NCBI GenBank assembly: GCA_031551275.1
Contig: JAVBNX010000018.1
Location: 19,342 to 83,341, forward strand
DNA: 64,000 nt
Source of the DNA: JAVBMJ01 sp031551275
GTDB lineage: Bacteria > Bacteroidota > Bacteroidia > Bacteroidales > Rikenellaceae
Reading direction: 5' to 3'
The translations under genes were made by a program, and so were the position numbers. Within the stretch, counting starts at the first letter, position 1. Each line of letters starts with the position of its first letter. The notes beneath the pieces were generated by a model, which had not been told where the DNA came from, did not search any database, and saw only the letters and a program-made list of their open reading frames with translations. Shown here one piece after another: positions 7,970 through 17,223 of the stretch.

Positions 7970-10291
7970 CTATTGCCAGTCGAGCTTGGGATAGGTCGGA
8001 TTCCCGCCGTTCCAGCTTCCGTAGTTGCCCCAATAGGAGCTCCATCCCGTGGTGGACGAGTTTGGCCATGCCGTGGCGGAGAAAGCGGTCCCTTTGACGT
8101 CGGTCAGGAGGGTCTTAGAGGCGTCGTAGTAGCACGAAATGCCCTCTCCGCCCTGGTAATACCGTCCGGCCACCGCGCCTGTGGTTGCCGAGGCTTCGGC
8201 GTAGACCGCGCCCGAAGTCCAGCAGGCAGTGATCGTCGCGCCGGTGTAACGGCAGTATCCGCACACGCCGCCCGCGTTGGTCGTGGTGGGGTTGGTCACG
8301 CTGCCGGTGTTCCAGCAGGCGGTCATCAGGCCCGCCACGCCGTTGTAGCCGACCACGCCGCCTATGTTACCCACAGCGTCGCTGCTGCCCGTGCCGTTCA
8401 CGCCCTCGATAGCCGCCGAGTTGTAGCAGGAGACCACGGTGGGAGTCCCTTCCGGAGCGGTCGCACCGTTGATGCTGTTCGCACCGGCGACCCCGCCCAC
8501 GAAGGTACGTCCCTTGACGGCGGCCGTGTTGCCGCACTCCTTGACCAGGCCTACGGTTTGTCCGGCGATCCCGCCGATGTAGGAACTCGAGGTGGTCCCC
8601 CCGCCGTCCACGACCGCGTTGTTCATGCAGCGCTCGATGGTCGAGGAAATCCCGTTGTAGGCCGCGATGCCTGCGCAGAATTGGCCTGCGGTGGACACAG
8701 CGCCCGAGTTGGTGCAGCGTGCGATCGTCCCCGCGTCGTTGCGGGCGCAGACCCCGCCGATGTAGGCGAGAGAGATGGCCGGTACGCTTACCTTGCCCTT
8801 GTTCTGGCATCCGGTAATTGAACCGTTGTCCTGGTTGACGGCGCAGATACCCGCCGCAACGCTCTTCCCGGCCAGATCGACCTCGTTGACGCAGTCGGAG
8901 ATCGTCCCGCCCACGTTGAAGACGCAGAGTACCGCGACGGTGTCCTTGCCGGCCACGCTGCCCGAAGCGATGTGGATCTTATTGAGCGTACCCCGGTTGT
9001 AGGCGAACATGGCGACCTTGTCGTTGCTGCCCGGAATATTCAGTTCGTTGATCTTGAATCCATTGCCGTTGTATGTCCCGGAGAAGGGCTTAGCCGGGGT
9101 CCCCACGGGGGCCCATGTGATGCCGGTCAAATCGATGTCGTTCTCCTGCTTGTAGCTCTTGGCGGGGTTGTCCTTGATGACCATCAACTCCTCGATGATC
9201 GAGACCAGCGCCACGCCGTTGTCTTCGCGGGGGATGACCTTGCCTGCGCCGTCGACGCTGAAGCGGATCATCGTGGTGGCAGGAAGCCCCACCCGGATGG
9301 CGGGATCGGTGCCTTTTTGGATCGATGTGATCGCGCCGCCCGCCTGGGCGAAGTCGGTAAAGGGCATCGAGCCTTTGCCGTCGTCGTCGAGGGTAACCTG
9401 CCCGGTCGCGCCGTTCGAGAAGGCGACGTCGAGAACGGTCCCGGCGGGATAGCCTGTGATCTCGAAGTTGCTTACCAGGGCCTGGCCGCTGCCCGCGCCC
9501 GCGCCGCCCTCGTTCCAGTCGTCGATCGCCACGGGGGTTATGACCAGCTTGCCGGCCAGAAGCATCATGTTGAACTTGTAGCGCGTGCCCGCCGCGAAGG
9601 TCGTTTGGGGAGCCTCCACGGTGCACCAGTAGGTCTTGCCCTGGTAGGTCAGCGAAACGTCGGTCGAGGCCACCTCATCGGGGGGCAGGATCGCCTGGAA
9701 GCGGGTCTGGCCCGGGATGTTGTAGGCGGTCAGCAGGTCGTCGGCCGTCTCCAGGGTAACCACCGAGGTAGCCATCGCTTCGGTGGGCAGACCCTGCACG
9801 GTAATGTCCATCAGCGTGTTGGCGTGCCCCATCGCCACCCCGGCAAGGTTCTTGACCGGATCGTGGGCCGCGAGTTTGGTCTTCAATACGTCGGCGTCCA
9901 GCAGGCCTTTCAGGGTACCGTCCTGCGCGGAAGGCGTGCCTGCGGGTTGCAGGGTCAGCCAGATATCGTACTTGCCCAGGGTGGGGTAGGCGATCGCCGT
10001 GGTCTTGGGAAGCCACTTGGCCTGGGTAGCGTTGTAGGCGTAGAGGGCCGTGTTGTCCTCGGTGCTGACCGCTACGGTCAGTTCGTGGCCGATGGCCGCC
10101 GCCCCGCGTCCCGACAAGGGGTCCATGGTCGGATCGTCGCCCAACGCTTTGGTAGCGTAGGCCTGCGGGATGTAAAGGTTTACCGATTCGAGTGAGGCGG
10201 CTCCCTGGCCGGGCATTTGTTCCTGCTTGGCGCAGCCGACCGCCGCGGCGCAGCCGAGGATCAGAAGGGCGATATGGTTTATCTTTTTCAT
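7970..10291 (-). CDS. Fimbrillin-domain lipoprotein with C-terminal GLUG repeats
   Basis: 773 residues. I place the start at the ATG at 10291 because it opens directly into a lipoprotein signal (A-A-V-G-C, Cys20); frames running further upstream add 31 residues without export character. Residues about 25-260 look like a fimbrillin-type double beta-sandwich ending in I-T-P-V-A-I-D-D-W-N. From about 360 to the C-terminus come repeated GLUG units: F-S-G-T-Y-N-G-N-G-F, then many copies of G-G-[IV]-x-G/A-x-N separated by I-x-x-C-x-N. Such repeats occur in secreted adhesins. It is the last gene of a four-gene minus operon. Function in surface adhesion is inferred. Confidence 0.8.
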   Translation of the reverse strand: MKKINHIALLILGCAAAVGCAKQEQMPGQGAASLESVNLYIPQAYATKALGDDPTMDPLSGRGAAAIGHELTVAVSTEDNTALYAYNATQAKWLPKTTAIAYPTLGKYDIWLTLQPAGTPSAQDGTLKGLLDADVLKTKLAAHDPVKNLAGVAMGHANTLMDITVQGLPTEAMATSVVTLETADDLLTAYNIPGQTRFQAILPPDEVASTDVSLTYQGKTYWCTVEAPQTTFAAGTRYKFNMMLLAGKLVITPVAIDDWNEGGAGAGSGQALVSNFEITGYPAGTVLDVAFSNGATGQVTLDDDGKGSMPFTDFAQAGGAITSIQKGTDPAIRVGLPATTMIRFSVDGAGKVIPREDNGVALVSIIEELMVIKDNPAKSYKQENDIDLTGITWAPVGTPAKPFSGTYNGNGFKINELNIPGSNDKVAMFAYNRGTLNKIHIASGSVAGKDTVAVLCVFNVGGTISDCVNEVDLAGKSVAAGICAVNQDNGSITGCQNKGKVSVPAISLAYIGGVCARNDAGTIARCTNSGAVSTAGQFCAGIAAYNGISSTIERCMNNAVVDGGGTTSSSYIGGIAGQTVGLVKECGNTAAVKGRTFVGGVAGANSINGATAPEGTPTVVSCYNSAAIEGVNGTGSSDAVGNIGGVVGYNGVAGLMTACWNTGSVTNPTTTNAGGVCGYCRYTGATITACWTSGAVYAEASATTGAVAGRYYQGGEGISCYYDASKTLLTDVKGTAFSATAWPNSSTTGWSSYWGNYGSWNGGNPTYPKLDWQ

Positions 10292-10304
10292 CGTTCGCTC
10301 GAAA

Positions 10305-11039
10305 TTACTGGATGGTAAGGGTAATCGTGTTGTTGCTGCCGGCAGCCAGCGCGGGGGCCGTGGAGAGGGTAAATTCGACGACACCGCCGTTTACCATGGC
10401 CCAACCCTTGTCGGTCGTGTTCAAAAGCGTGGCCTGGGCCGTCGCATCGAGGATCAGTTGCGCCTCCTTGATCGAGCCGTCGGCGTCGCAGTAGGCATCG
10501 AATCCCTTGTAAGTCAGTGCGGTAATTTTATCCCCGGAAGCGGTCGCGAAGGAGACCTTGCTGCGCTGGTGGGAGAGCGTGACCGCCAGTGAGGCCTGCG
10601 CCGAGACGTTGGTCAGGGTGGCCGAGAGCCAGTCCGCCGAGAGGAAGTCGACCTTTTCGGTCTGGTCCGTGGGAACAGCCGCCCCGATCGCCGTGCGCAC
10701 CGCCGTCGAGGGCCAGAGCACCTCGACCCGGATCGGGCCCACCGGATAGTAGAGCATGGTGGCCGAGGAGGCCGCCTTCAGCGTCCCCGCGTCGTACACA
10801 TAATCTGCCGCGCGGTTGTAGTTGTCGCCCGTGCACTTGACCGAAGCGAGGGAGAAGTCCAGCTCGGCGTCCGCAAGGCCGAAGTAGTCCGCGGGGGCGT
10901 AGTTCTGCGCCGCTTTGGTAATCCCCTCCACGCGGATCACGAGGGCTTGCTCCCCGGCCTGTTGGGGCTCGCTCTTCGAGCAGGCTGCCATCGCCGTTAA
11001 GGCGGGTATCAGCACGATATATTTGATATATCTTTTCAT
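10305..11039 (-). CDS. Small fimbrillin-family lipoprotein
   Basis: 244 residues. I take the ATG at 11039, which opens a lipoprotein signal (A-M-A-A-C, Cys20). The mature part has features of fimbrillin-like subunits: an N-terminal strand with V-E-G-I-T-K-A (a T-K-A-type site near the signal), Y-Y-P-V-G near the middle, and a C-terminal T-I-T-L-T-I-Q strand. It lacks GLUG repeats, unlike its neighbours on both sides, and sits 13 nt before the fimbrillin-GLUG gene. It may be the structural subunit of a short pilus or an assembly partner; this is inference from position and size. Confidence 0.65.
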   Translation of the reverse strand: MKRYIKYIVLIPALTAMAACSKSEPQQAGEQALVIRVEGITKAAQNYAPADYFGLADAELDFSLASVKCTGDNYNRAADYVYDAGTLKAASSATMLYYPVGPIRVEVLWPSTAVRTAIGAAVPTDQTEKVDFLSADWLSATLTNVSAQASLAVTLSHQRSKVSFATASGDKITALTYKGFDAYCDADGSIKEAQLILDATAQATLLNTTDKGWAMVNGGVVEFTLSTAPALAAGSNNTITLTIQ

Positions 11040-11051
11040 TTCTGTCAAGGA

Positions 11052-13574
11052 TTAGAAAGATTGGAACAGGACCACATCAGGCCATTTGGTTTTCAGGGCG
11101 GCTTCCCAGCCCAGGGTCGGGTAGACCGTGGTGGCTCCACCGAAATTCCATCCCCCGAGGGAAGACCAGTTGGTGTCCCACCCGTTTCCGGAAGCGGCCA
11201 CGGGCCAGCCCGAAGCATCGCCCGAAAATTCGGTCGCATTGGCGTCGGCGATCATATCGGAGGCCCGGAACAAACCCGACGCGGTTCCCGCCTGGTTTCC
11301 TATGACCCCGTTTATGGTCGTTGCCGTGCTCGAGGTAACGGTTGTGCCTACGGCGTAAACGGCTTTGGTTGTGTAGGCGGTAAAGTTGGTTCCGGCGACG
11401 CCCCCGATCTGGGCCGCACTGGCTCCCTGACCCGTTACGCTGCCTCCCTTGCTGTAACACGAGATCACAAAGGATTGGTTTACGCCCATAACGCCGCCGA
11501 TGCCCGCCGAACCTGAGGCACTTCCGCCCAGGTTGGCGCATCCGATTATTTCGCTTGAGTACCCGTTGCGTGTTGCCCCGGCGGCAGAATAGGAACCGGT
11601 GTTGGACCCGGCGATCCCGCCGATGTTGTTTTTGCCTTCAATGCTTCCCGAATTGCCGCAATTAAGGATCAGCGTGCCGTTCTGGTTCTTGCCTACGATA
11701 CCCCCGACCGAGTTGCCGTTGCTGGAACCGGTCCAGGCAAGGCTGTATGATCCTACTGAAACGTTGCCTGTATTGAAACACTCCTTGATCGTGGAACCGT
11801 TGTTAGTGGCCCCCACGATCCCTCCCGTGTCGCGCGCGGTCAAAGCGGATGTGGGATTGCTCAGGTTGCCGGTATTCAGGCAGCCGATTACCTCGACGCC
11901 CTGGTTGGCCGTCCCGACGATGCCGCCCACGTTGTTGGCCGTGGCGGTAATGTTGCCGTTGTTGCGGCAGTTGACGATCTTGGCATAGGGAGGGGTAGCC
12001 GCGGCACTCTGGGAAGATCCGGCGATGCCCCCGATGTTGGCATTCCCGTTGATTGATGCGTTGTTGACGCAGTTTTCGATAACCCCATTGTTGACAGCCG
12101 CAATGGAGCCGCAACCGTTACCGGCGTTCGAGGAGATGTTACCGGATGCAATTACCACGTTTTTCACTTTCCCTGTGGCACTGACAGTGGCAAACAGCCC
12201 GGCATTGCTCGTCGGCGTAACGTTCAGCGAGATGGTCAGGTTAGAGAGGCTGTTGCCGCCCCCGTCGTAGCTTCCGGTCAGGGCCCCCAGGGGAGTCCAG
12301 TTCGAACCGCTTAGACTGATATCGCAGATCTGGCCATAGTGCAGGGCCAGGCCTGTGCCGACCGCTTCCAGTTCGGTGCGGTTGGCGACGAACTTGGGCT
12401 TGGCGGCCGTGCCGTCGCCTTTGTTGAGTTCGGCGGCGGTCTCGGTAATGGTCAGGTAGCCGTAGTCGGGGAGTTTGTAGATGTTCGCGCCTACGGTAAC
12501 CTTCACTTTGGTCAGCTCCCCGGCCGGCAGGCGGGAGAGGGTAATGTTGCCCTCGCTGACCGGGGCGGTAAATTTCGCCGCTTCGGCGTCCTCGAATTCG
12601 ATCTGGGTAATCCCTGTGAAGTAGTCCGAGGTAATGGGGATGGTAATCTTCTCCACGCCGCCGTTCTCGTCGGCCATGATGTCGCCCAGGTCCGATTCGG
12701 TCCACTCGCCGGGGGTCATCGTGACCGAGGCCACGGTGGGCTGGTCGATATTAACGGTAACGGTGTAGCTCTCGCCCGCCTCGAGGGTAATGTCGGAGCC
12801 GCCCGCCGGGGGCGCGATGGGCATATCCTCGCCGATCAGGTAGGTGTCGACCGTCACGCTGGCGATCGAGGTCAGGGTCGTCCCGTCGGGGATAAGGTAG
12901 AAGATCTTTTCGGTGTCGTCAGCGCCCCCGTTGGCCGTGGTAACCGAGTAGGAGGCGGTGTAGGCCGTCGCTGAGGCCGAGGAGACCGTTTTTACGGTCG
13001 GGGCGGCCAGCGCGTTGAACACCCCGGTCGTCTTGCCCGCCTTCAGCCCGATGGTCACGTCGTGGTCGCCCGGGAAGGTGGATTTGACGTTGACCTTGAC
13101 CTTGAGCTGGCACATCAGGTGGCGGAATTCCATGGTCCTGTCGGTGGAGTTCTTGCCGGTGACCAGGTTGTTGCTCAACAGGTAGTCGCCCGCGGCGCCT
13201 TCCGCGGCCGCGAGGGCGATGTTGCCGTCGTTGGTGGTCACGCTCGGGGTCGATACGTCGCCCGCGTTGGCCAGGGCCACGAAGTGGAGCGTGCTGCCGT
13301 CCTGGGGCCAGAAGAAGGTGTTGGCCGTGGTCATTACCGCGCTCCCGTCGAAGGTGGCGGGGGCTCCCGAGACCACCAGGTTGGACCAGGTCGTGCTCTG
13401 GCCTTTTAAGGCGTACAGGTTGATGGGCAGCTCCGACGGCGTGCGGGTCGAACCTGCGATCCGGGCATCGAAGATGACTGAATCCTGCCCGGTCGTGGCC
13501 GGGACCTCTTTGGCGCAGCCCGCGAAGAGCATCGCGGCCAGGGAGAGGATCAGGTAGAGGTTAAATCGCTTCAT
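11052..13574 (-). CDS. Large fimbrillin-domain lipoprotein with GLUG repeats
   Basis: 840 residues with lipobox L-F-A-G-C (Cys20). Residues about 30-290 form a fimbrillin-type region (F-F-W-P-Q-D-G-S-T-L-H-F, M-E-F-R-H-L-M-C-Q-L-K-V, Y-L-I-P-D-G) ending in M-T-P-G-E-W-T-E-S. About 305-395 is a further small beta domain. GLUG repeats run from about 400 to 800, beginning W-T-P-L-G-A-L-T-G-S-Y-D-G-G-G and continuing as I-x-x-C-x-N and G-G-I-x-G units. The same domain plan as the 7970 gene suggests duplication, but divergence is large. Separated from the next gene by 12 nt. Probably surface exposed; ligand unknown. Confidence 0.8.
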   Translation of the reverse strand: MKRFNLYLILSLAAMLFAGCAKEVPATTGQDSVIFDARIAGSTRTPSELPINLYALKGQSTTWSNLVVSGAPATFDGSAVMTTANTFFWPQDGSTLHFVALANAGDVSTPSVTTNDGNIALAAAEGAAGDYLLSNNLVTGKNSTDRTMEFRHLMCQLKVKVNVKSTFPGDHDVTIGLKAGKTTGVFNALAAPTVKTVSSASATAYTASYSVTTANGGADDTEKIFYLIPDGTTLTSIASVTVDTYLIGEDMPIAPPAGGSDITLEAGESYTVTVNIDQPTVASVTMTPGEWTESDLGDIMADENGGVEKITIPITSDYFTGITQIEFEDAEAAKFTAPVSEGNITLSRLPAGELTKVKVTVGANIYKLPDYGYLTITETAAELNKGDGTAAKPKFVANRTELEAVGTGLALHYGQICDISLSGSNWTPLGALTGSYDGGGNSLSNLTISLNVTPTSNAGLFATVSATGKVKNVVIASGNISSNAGNGCGSIAAVNNGVIENCVNNASINGNANIGGIAGSSQSAAATPPYAKIVNCRNNGNITATANNVGGIVGTANQGVEVIGCLNTGNLSNPTSALTARDTGGIVGATNNGSTIKECFNTGNVSVGSYSLAWTGSSNGNSVGGIVGKNQNGTLILNCGNSGSIEGKNNIGGIAGSNTGSYSAAGATRNGYSSEIIGCANLGGSASGSAGIGGVMGVNQSFVISCYSKGGSVTGQGASAAQIGGVAGTNFTAYTTKAVYAVGTTVTSSTATTINGVIGNQAGTASGLFRASDMIADANATEFSGDASGWPVAASGNGWDTNWSSLGGWNFGGATTVYPTLGWEAALKTKWPDVVLFQSF

Positions 13575-13588
13575 ATCTCCTTTTGTTA

Positions 13589-14434
13589 TTATTCGACAAC
13601 GTAGCCCTCATGGACGTTCCATCCCGTGACCTGTCCGGTAATGTCGAACGAGTCGAGGGTAATGGTTATGTTCTTCGGGGTGCTCTTGTTTGTGTTGAAA
13701 TCCGCGAGCACGGAGTCCAAATCGAAGGCGATGGCCTGGGTGGAGGTCCCGTCCTTGAGTTTGATGTTCAAAACCAGGTCGTGGCGGATGCCGGGGATGA
13801 TTCCGAACAGTCTGGCCGTGGCCACGCAGCCCGAGGGGCCCATCTCGAAGACAGGCGCCAGGTTCAGGCGCGGGGATTCCAGCACCGAGTAGCCGTCCAG
13901 TTCGACCCCGGAGGAGACGCCCGTCAGCGATGCGGATACGACCGAGTTGATCGCGTTCTGGATCCCCCCCGCGGCTTGCAGGGAGATGTTCAGCTCGCGG
14001 ACCTGCTGGACCATCGGGGCGTTGATCACACCGCCGTCGGCACCTACCTGTACTTCGCCCGCGTAGGCAAACAGCCAGCCCGGCTCGTTGATGGCGACCA
14101 GCGTGGTGGTGTTGTAGCTTACCACGGCGGTCTTGGTCGCGTCGGTGTGGGTAATGGTCATCCCCGCGGGCTGGTTGTAGATGTAGACGCGTTGCGTCCC
14201 GGTCAGCACCTCCACGGGGAAGGTCACGCCCGTTCCCGAAAGAGTGAACCGGTGGCTGCCTACCGCCACAAGGTAGTTGGCCGGAACGGCCGCCGAGGAG
14301 GTGCGCGCACTCCAGTCGGGGTTGACCGTTACGGCACCCTTCCGGTACGGGGTTACTCCGTCGTCCTCTTGGAGGCAGGAGGTCATCACGCAACAGAGTG
14401 CAGCGGCGGCGATGAAGAGTCTCTTTGCTTTCAT
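13589..14434 (-). CDS. FimB/Mfa2-like fimbrial anchor lipoprotein
   Basis: 281 residues. The signal ends V-M-T-S-C (Cys20), followed by L-Q-E-D-D, an acidic stretch like the export tags that send Bacteroidota lipoproteins to the cell surface. The body has the two-beta-domain look of FimB/Mfa2/DUF5119-type proteins: L-V-A-V-G-S-H-R-F, R-V-Y-I-Y-N-Q-P-A-G-M, a central P-M-V-Q-Q-V-R-E-L, and H-D-L-V-L-N-I-K-L near the end. Mfa2-type proteins anchor fimbriae and control their length. As the first gene of the operon it fits that role. The family call rests on pattern, not alignment. Confidence 0.6.
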   Translation of the reverse strand: MKAKRLFIAAAALCCVMTSCLQEDDGVTPYRKGAVTVNPDWSARTSSAAVPANYLVAVGSHRFTLSGTGVTFPVEVLTGTQRVYIYNQPAGMTITHTDATKTAVVSYNTTTLVAINEPGWLFAYAGEVQVGADGGVINAPMVQQVRELNISLQAAGGIQNAINSVVSASLTGVSSGVELDGYSVLESPRLNLAPVFEMGPSGCVATARLFGIIPGIRHDLVLNIKLKDGTSTQAIAFDLDSVLADFNTNKSTPKNITITLDSFDITGQVTGWNVHEGYVVE

Positions 14435-14486
14435 ATTTGAGTTTTAGGTTGTCGTTGGTTTGTGTCGGTGCCGATTTTCGATAAAG

Positions 14487-14494
14487 CAAATTTA
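14487..14494 (-). promoter_or_regulatory. -7 box for the fimbrillin/GLUG operon
   Basis: The minus strand reads TAAATTTG, an exact TAnnTTTG match, 53 nt before the start of the first operon gene. I see no TTTG at the usual upstream spacing, so this is a half-supported promoter. Confidence 0.4.
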
Positions 14495-14626
14495 GGAGTA
14501 ATCAACGCGGGGGATTGTATAATATTATTCATTTTACCCATTAAAAACGTACAGGCCCCCAAAGGCCAAAATCAATATTGTTGAATTTTGTGTACGAAAA
14601 TGGTGGGCCTATATTATAGGGTGTTG

Positions 14627-14634
14627 TATTTTTG
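14627..14634 (+). promoter_or_regulatory. -7 box for the BACON-lyase gene
   Basis: TATTTTTG matches TAnnTTTG and lies 21 nt before the ATG at 14655, giving a very short leader. No clear TTTG partner at 19-21 nt. The 220-nt divergent spacer holds this box and the minus-strand box at 14487; I see no other gene in it. Confidence 0.4.
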
Positions 14635-14654
14635 TGTAAAGCTAAACCAGAATT

Positions 14655-16478
14655 ATGAAACCAATGTATGCAACCGCCGCCGTTTTGCTGACCGCCTGCT
14701 CCCTGCTGGGAGCCTGCAAAGAGAAGGACGGCAAATCTTCCCGCCCCTACACCGACCTGACGGTAACCTCCCCCTATCCCTACCAGGTGAGGTTCGAGGG
14801 CAGCACCGAAACCGTGGAGTTTACCTGCTCCTTTACCACCTCCTGGGAGGCCTCCGTCAGGGCGTTGGACGGGGGGAGTTGGATCTCGATCTCTTCGCCC
14901 GCGCGGGGCGAGGGTGACGGAACGGTCCGCCTCGCGGTCGATCCCAACCCCGACGGCGCGGTCCGCCTGGCCGAGCTGACTTTCAGCTCCAACGGGGCGA
15001 CGGTCAAGCACGAGATCATGCAGGAGGCCAAGGGGACCACCCTGACCTTCCCCGGGACGACCATCCACTCCTGCATCCAATTTACCGAGGACCACCTCAA
15101 CCGGTTGAAGTCCGCATACACCACCGCGCCCGCGGGCTCGACCCTGCGTTCGGCCTTCGACGCGCTGACCACGCGGTGCAACAATTACAGTGCGTCGTTC
15201 AACGCCTCGGCCGGTGTGCAGCCCGCCGCCGGCATAGCGGAGAACAACTCCGACGACTACTACACGCGCATCCTCAACCGGGCGGCGATCGCACGCGACT
15301 ACGCCTTGCTGTACCACCTGACCGGAACGACCTCCTACGCAACCAATTCGGTGGCCATCATGATGGCCTGGGCCAACTTCTCGACGGATATCGACTTTAC
15401 CCAGTACCGCAGCGCGGACGATGAGGACGGCGGCGCCTCGTCGGATTACAGCCCCAACATGGGCATGAAACTGGCGCGCTCGATCTACCCCATCTTCTCG
15501 GCCTACGATATGCTGCAGGAAACGGGTGTGATGACCGACGACCAGAAAGCGGTCATCGCAAGGTGGTTCAGGGCGACCTATCCCCAGATCATGGTCTGCC
15601 AGGAGCGGTGGCGCAACAACAACTACCACAACATGCAGCTCTGGCAAAACCACCTGGTCGCCGCCAGCATGGGCGTGATGGCCGCCGGCGCGGCGTTGCG
15701 CGACCCGCGCATCGTAAGGCTCGGGCTCAACTCCCAAGACAACACCCGCAACCTGGTCCGCTGCATCCAGGGGACGATCTTCGTGGAGGCGGACGGCAAC
15801 CTCTCCAACGACGGCAGCCTGGACTGGATGGGCCCCTGCCACCGCGAAGTACTTACCTCGGCCTACTACCAGAAGGTGCAGACCGGCGAGATCTACGACC
15901 GCTACCGCCACGACACGGGACGCCAGAAAGGCTTCCAGTACTCGGGCCTCTCGACCACCTTGCTGGTTACCGCCGCGCAGATGGCCAACCACCTCTCGGC
16001 GAAGATCAACGGGCAGGATATTTTCGACTACGTGGCCCCCACGGGCGAGAACCTGCTCATGCCGCTGGAGTACTACGTGGACTTCTACAACGTGCCCACC
16101 ACCAACCCCGGGACCAACCCCGTGGAGGGATCATACGCCCTTTCGGGCTACCGCAAGGCCCAGATCAGGGATGTGATCCCCGGCAAGACGACCTATTACG
16201 GCGATGAGGACGAGAAAGACGGCGCGGAAACCAAGATGAACCGCATCGGCATCGCGGGCGACTACGCAGGCATCTTCGAGTTGGGCTGGAGCTACTACCC
16301 CAACAGCGTGCGACTCAAGACGTTCGTGATGGCCAACAACTACGGCCGCGGGGGCAAGGCCTTTAAGTACGACGATCCCGACCCCGCCAAGGTAAGGAAC
16401 AACTTCGATCCCTACTCGTCCCTGAACGGTTACTTCCGCTTCTTCTCGGTCCGCAACGGGCTGGATGTGACCAACTAA
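14655..16478 (+). CDS. BACON-domain alginate-lyase-family lipoprotein
   Basis: 607 residues. Lipobox L-L-G-A-C (Cys21) followed by K-E-K-D, an acidic/lysine tag suggesting surface display. Residues about 35-127 form a BACON-type module (F-T-C-S-F-T-T-S-W-E-A, G-S-W-I-S-I-S), often a mucin- or carbohydrate-linked spacer. The catalytic part (about 135-590) is an alginate-lyase-type toroid with L-W-Q-N-H-L-V-A (Asn332-His333), E-I-Y-D-R-Y-R-H and G-F-Q-Y-S-G-L-S-T-T. It is a distant relative of the tandem pair at 1551 and 2818, so this locus carries three members of one lyase family. Monocistronic, with a terminator right after it. Confidence 0.8.
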   Translation: MKPMYATAAVLLTACSLLGACKEKDGKSSRPYTDLTVTSPYPYQVRFEGSTETVEFTCSFTTSWEASVRALDGGSWISISSPARGEGDGTVRLAVDPNPDGAVRLAELTFSSNGATVKHEIMQEAKGTTLTFPGTTIHSCIQFTEDHLNRLKSAYTTAPAGSTLRSAFDALTTRCNNYSASFNASAGVQPAAGIAENNSDDYYTRILNRAAIARDYALLYHLTGTTSYATNSVAIMMAWANFSTDIDFTQYRSADDEDGGASSDYSPNMGMKLARSIYPIFSAYDMLQETGVMTDDQKAVIARWFRATYPQIMVCQERWRNNNYHNMQLWQNHLVAASMGVMAAGAALRDPRIVRLGLNSQDNTRNLVRCIQGTIFVEADGNLSNDGSLDWMGPCHREVLTSAYYQKVQTGEIYDRYRHDTGRQKGFQYSGLSTTLLVTAAQMANHLSAKINGQDIFDYVAPTGENLLMPLEYYVDFYNVPTTNPGTNPVEGSYALSGYRKAQIRDVIPGKTTYYGDEDEKDGAETKMNRIGIAGDYAGIFELGWSYYPNSVRLKTFVMANNYGRGGKAFKYDDPDPAKVRNNFDPYSSLNGYFRFFSVRNGLDVTN

Positions 16479-16491
16479 AACCAGAAAATAC

Positions 16492-16522
16492 GAAGGCCCG
16501 CCGGAATTTTCGGCGGGCCTTC
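16492..16522. terminator. Bidirectional terminator
   Basis: A perfect 12-bp GC-rich stem (16492-16503 with 16511-16522) between convergent genes. The plus-strand exit runs into ATTGTTTTT and the minus-strand exit into a T-rich stretch. Confidence 0.8.
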
Positions 16523-16541
16523 ATTGTTTTTCGGCGGTCGC

Positions 16542-17093
16542 TTAGAAGCGGTATGCCAGCGAAACGCCCAGGCGGGTCAAGCCGAAGACGGTCTCCGTCT
16601 TGCCTTGCTCGAGCAGCAGGGTGGGGTCGTTCTTGCAGTAAACGTCTGCGTCGAAACACCATACACCAGCGCCGATAAAGGCGTCCAGGGACCAGCGGTG
16701 GTTGAACCTCCAAGTGTAACCGTAATCCAGGCCGCCGCCGTAAGCGACGCCTTCGCGGATATTTTTCTTCTTGGTTATCTGCAACTTGTCGAAGTCGCCG
16801 TAGTTGCCGTGCAGACCCAGGTAGTGGCCGTTGAATTTCTCGCAGAAGTAGTAGCGCAGTTCAGCCGTAGCCCACCAGCCTTTCAGGCTCATGCCTTCGT
16901 CTTCCCAGTAGGGCGAGTAGTAGCCTTCGGCCAACAGGGTAAAGTGTTTGGAGAGGCCGAATTCGAACCCGAGGTTGGGCACGAGGACTGCATCTCCCAA
17001 CAGGTTGGTACGGATGGTAACCTGCGCATTCGCGCGATAACCCGATGCGCACAGCACGAGGGCCAGGATGGCTGCCGAAACAAGTTTTTTCAT
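16542..17093 (-). CDS. DUF3575-type outer-membrane beta-barrel protein
   Basis: 183 residues from the ATG at 17093; another in-frame ATG lies 12 nt upstream but the lysine-led signal M-K-K-L begins at the second one. After a cleavable signal ending A-N-A-Q the protein has alternating hydrophobic strands: T-N-L-L-G-D-A, N-L-G-F-E-F-G-L-S-K-H-F-T, E-L-R-Y-Y-F, G-G-G-L-D-Y-G-Y, and a terminal aromatic (Y-R-F) expected of an outer-membrane barrel. This is the usual layout of DUF3575 proteins, which often accompany fimbrial genes in Bacteroidota. It stands alone here. Function unknown. Confidence 0.75.
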   Translation of the reverse strand: MKKLVSAAILALVLCASGYRANAQVTIRTNLLGDAVLVPNLGFEFGLSKHFTLLAEGYYSPYWEDEGMSLKGWWATAELRYYFCEKFNGHYLGLHGNYGDFDKLQITKKKNIREGVAYGGGLDYGYTWRFNHRWSLDAFIGAGVWCFDADVYCKNDPTLLLEQGKTETVFGLTRLGVSLAYRF

Positions 17094-17169
17094 AATCGTT
17101 ATCATTTTTTATTTAGGGTTTTCTTTCTTACGCAGCATCAGGTTATAATACTGCATAATAATACGAGTA

Positions 17170-17177
17170 CAAAATTA
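17170..17177 (-). promoter_or_regulatory. Possible -7 box for the DUF3575 gene
   Basis: The minus strand reads TAATTTTG, matching TAnnTTTG, 77 nt upstream of the start. No partner TTTG at standard spacing. Confidence 0.3.
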
Positions 17178-17223
17178 TTCAAATTATTTTGATTTGCGAA
17201 CTGTTTGGACTAATTTTACCCTC

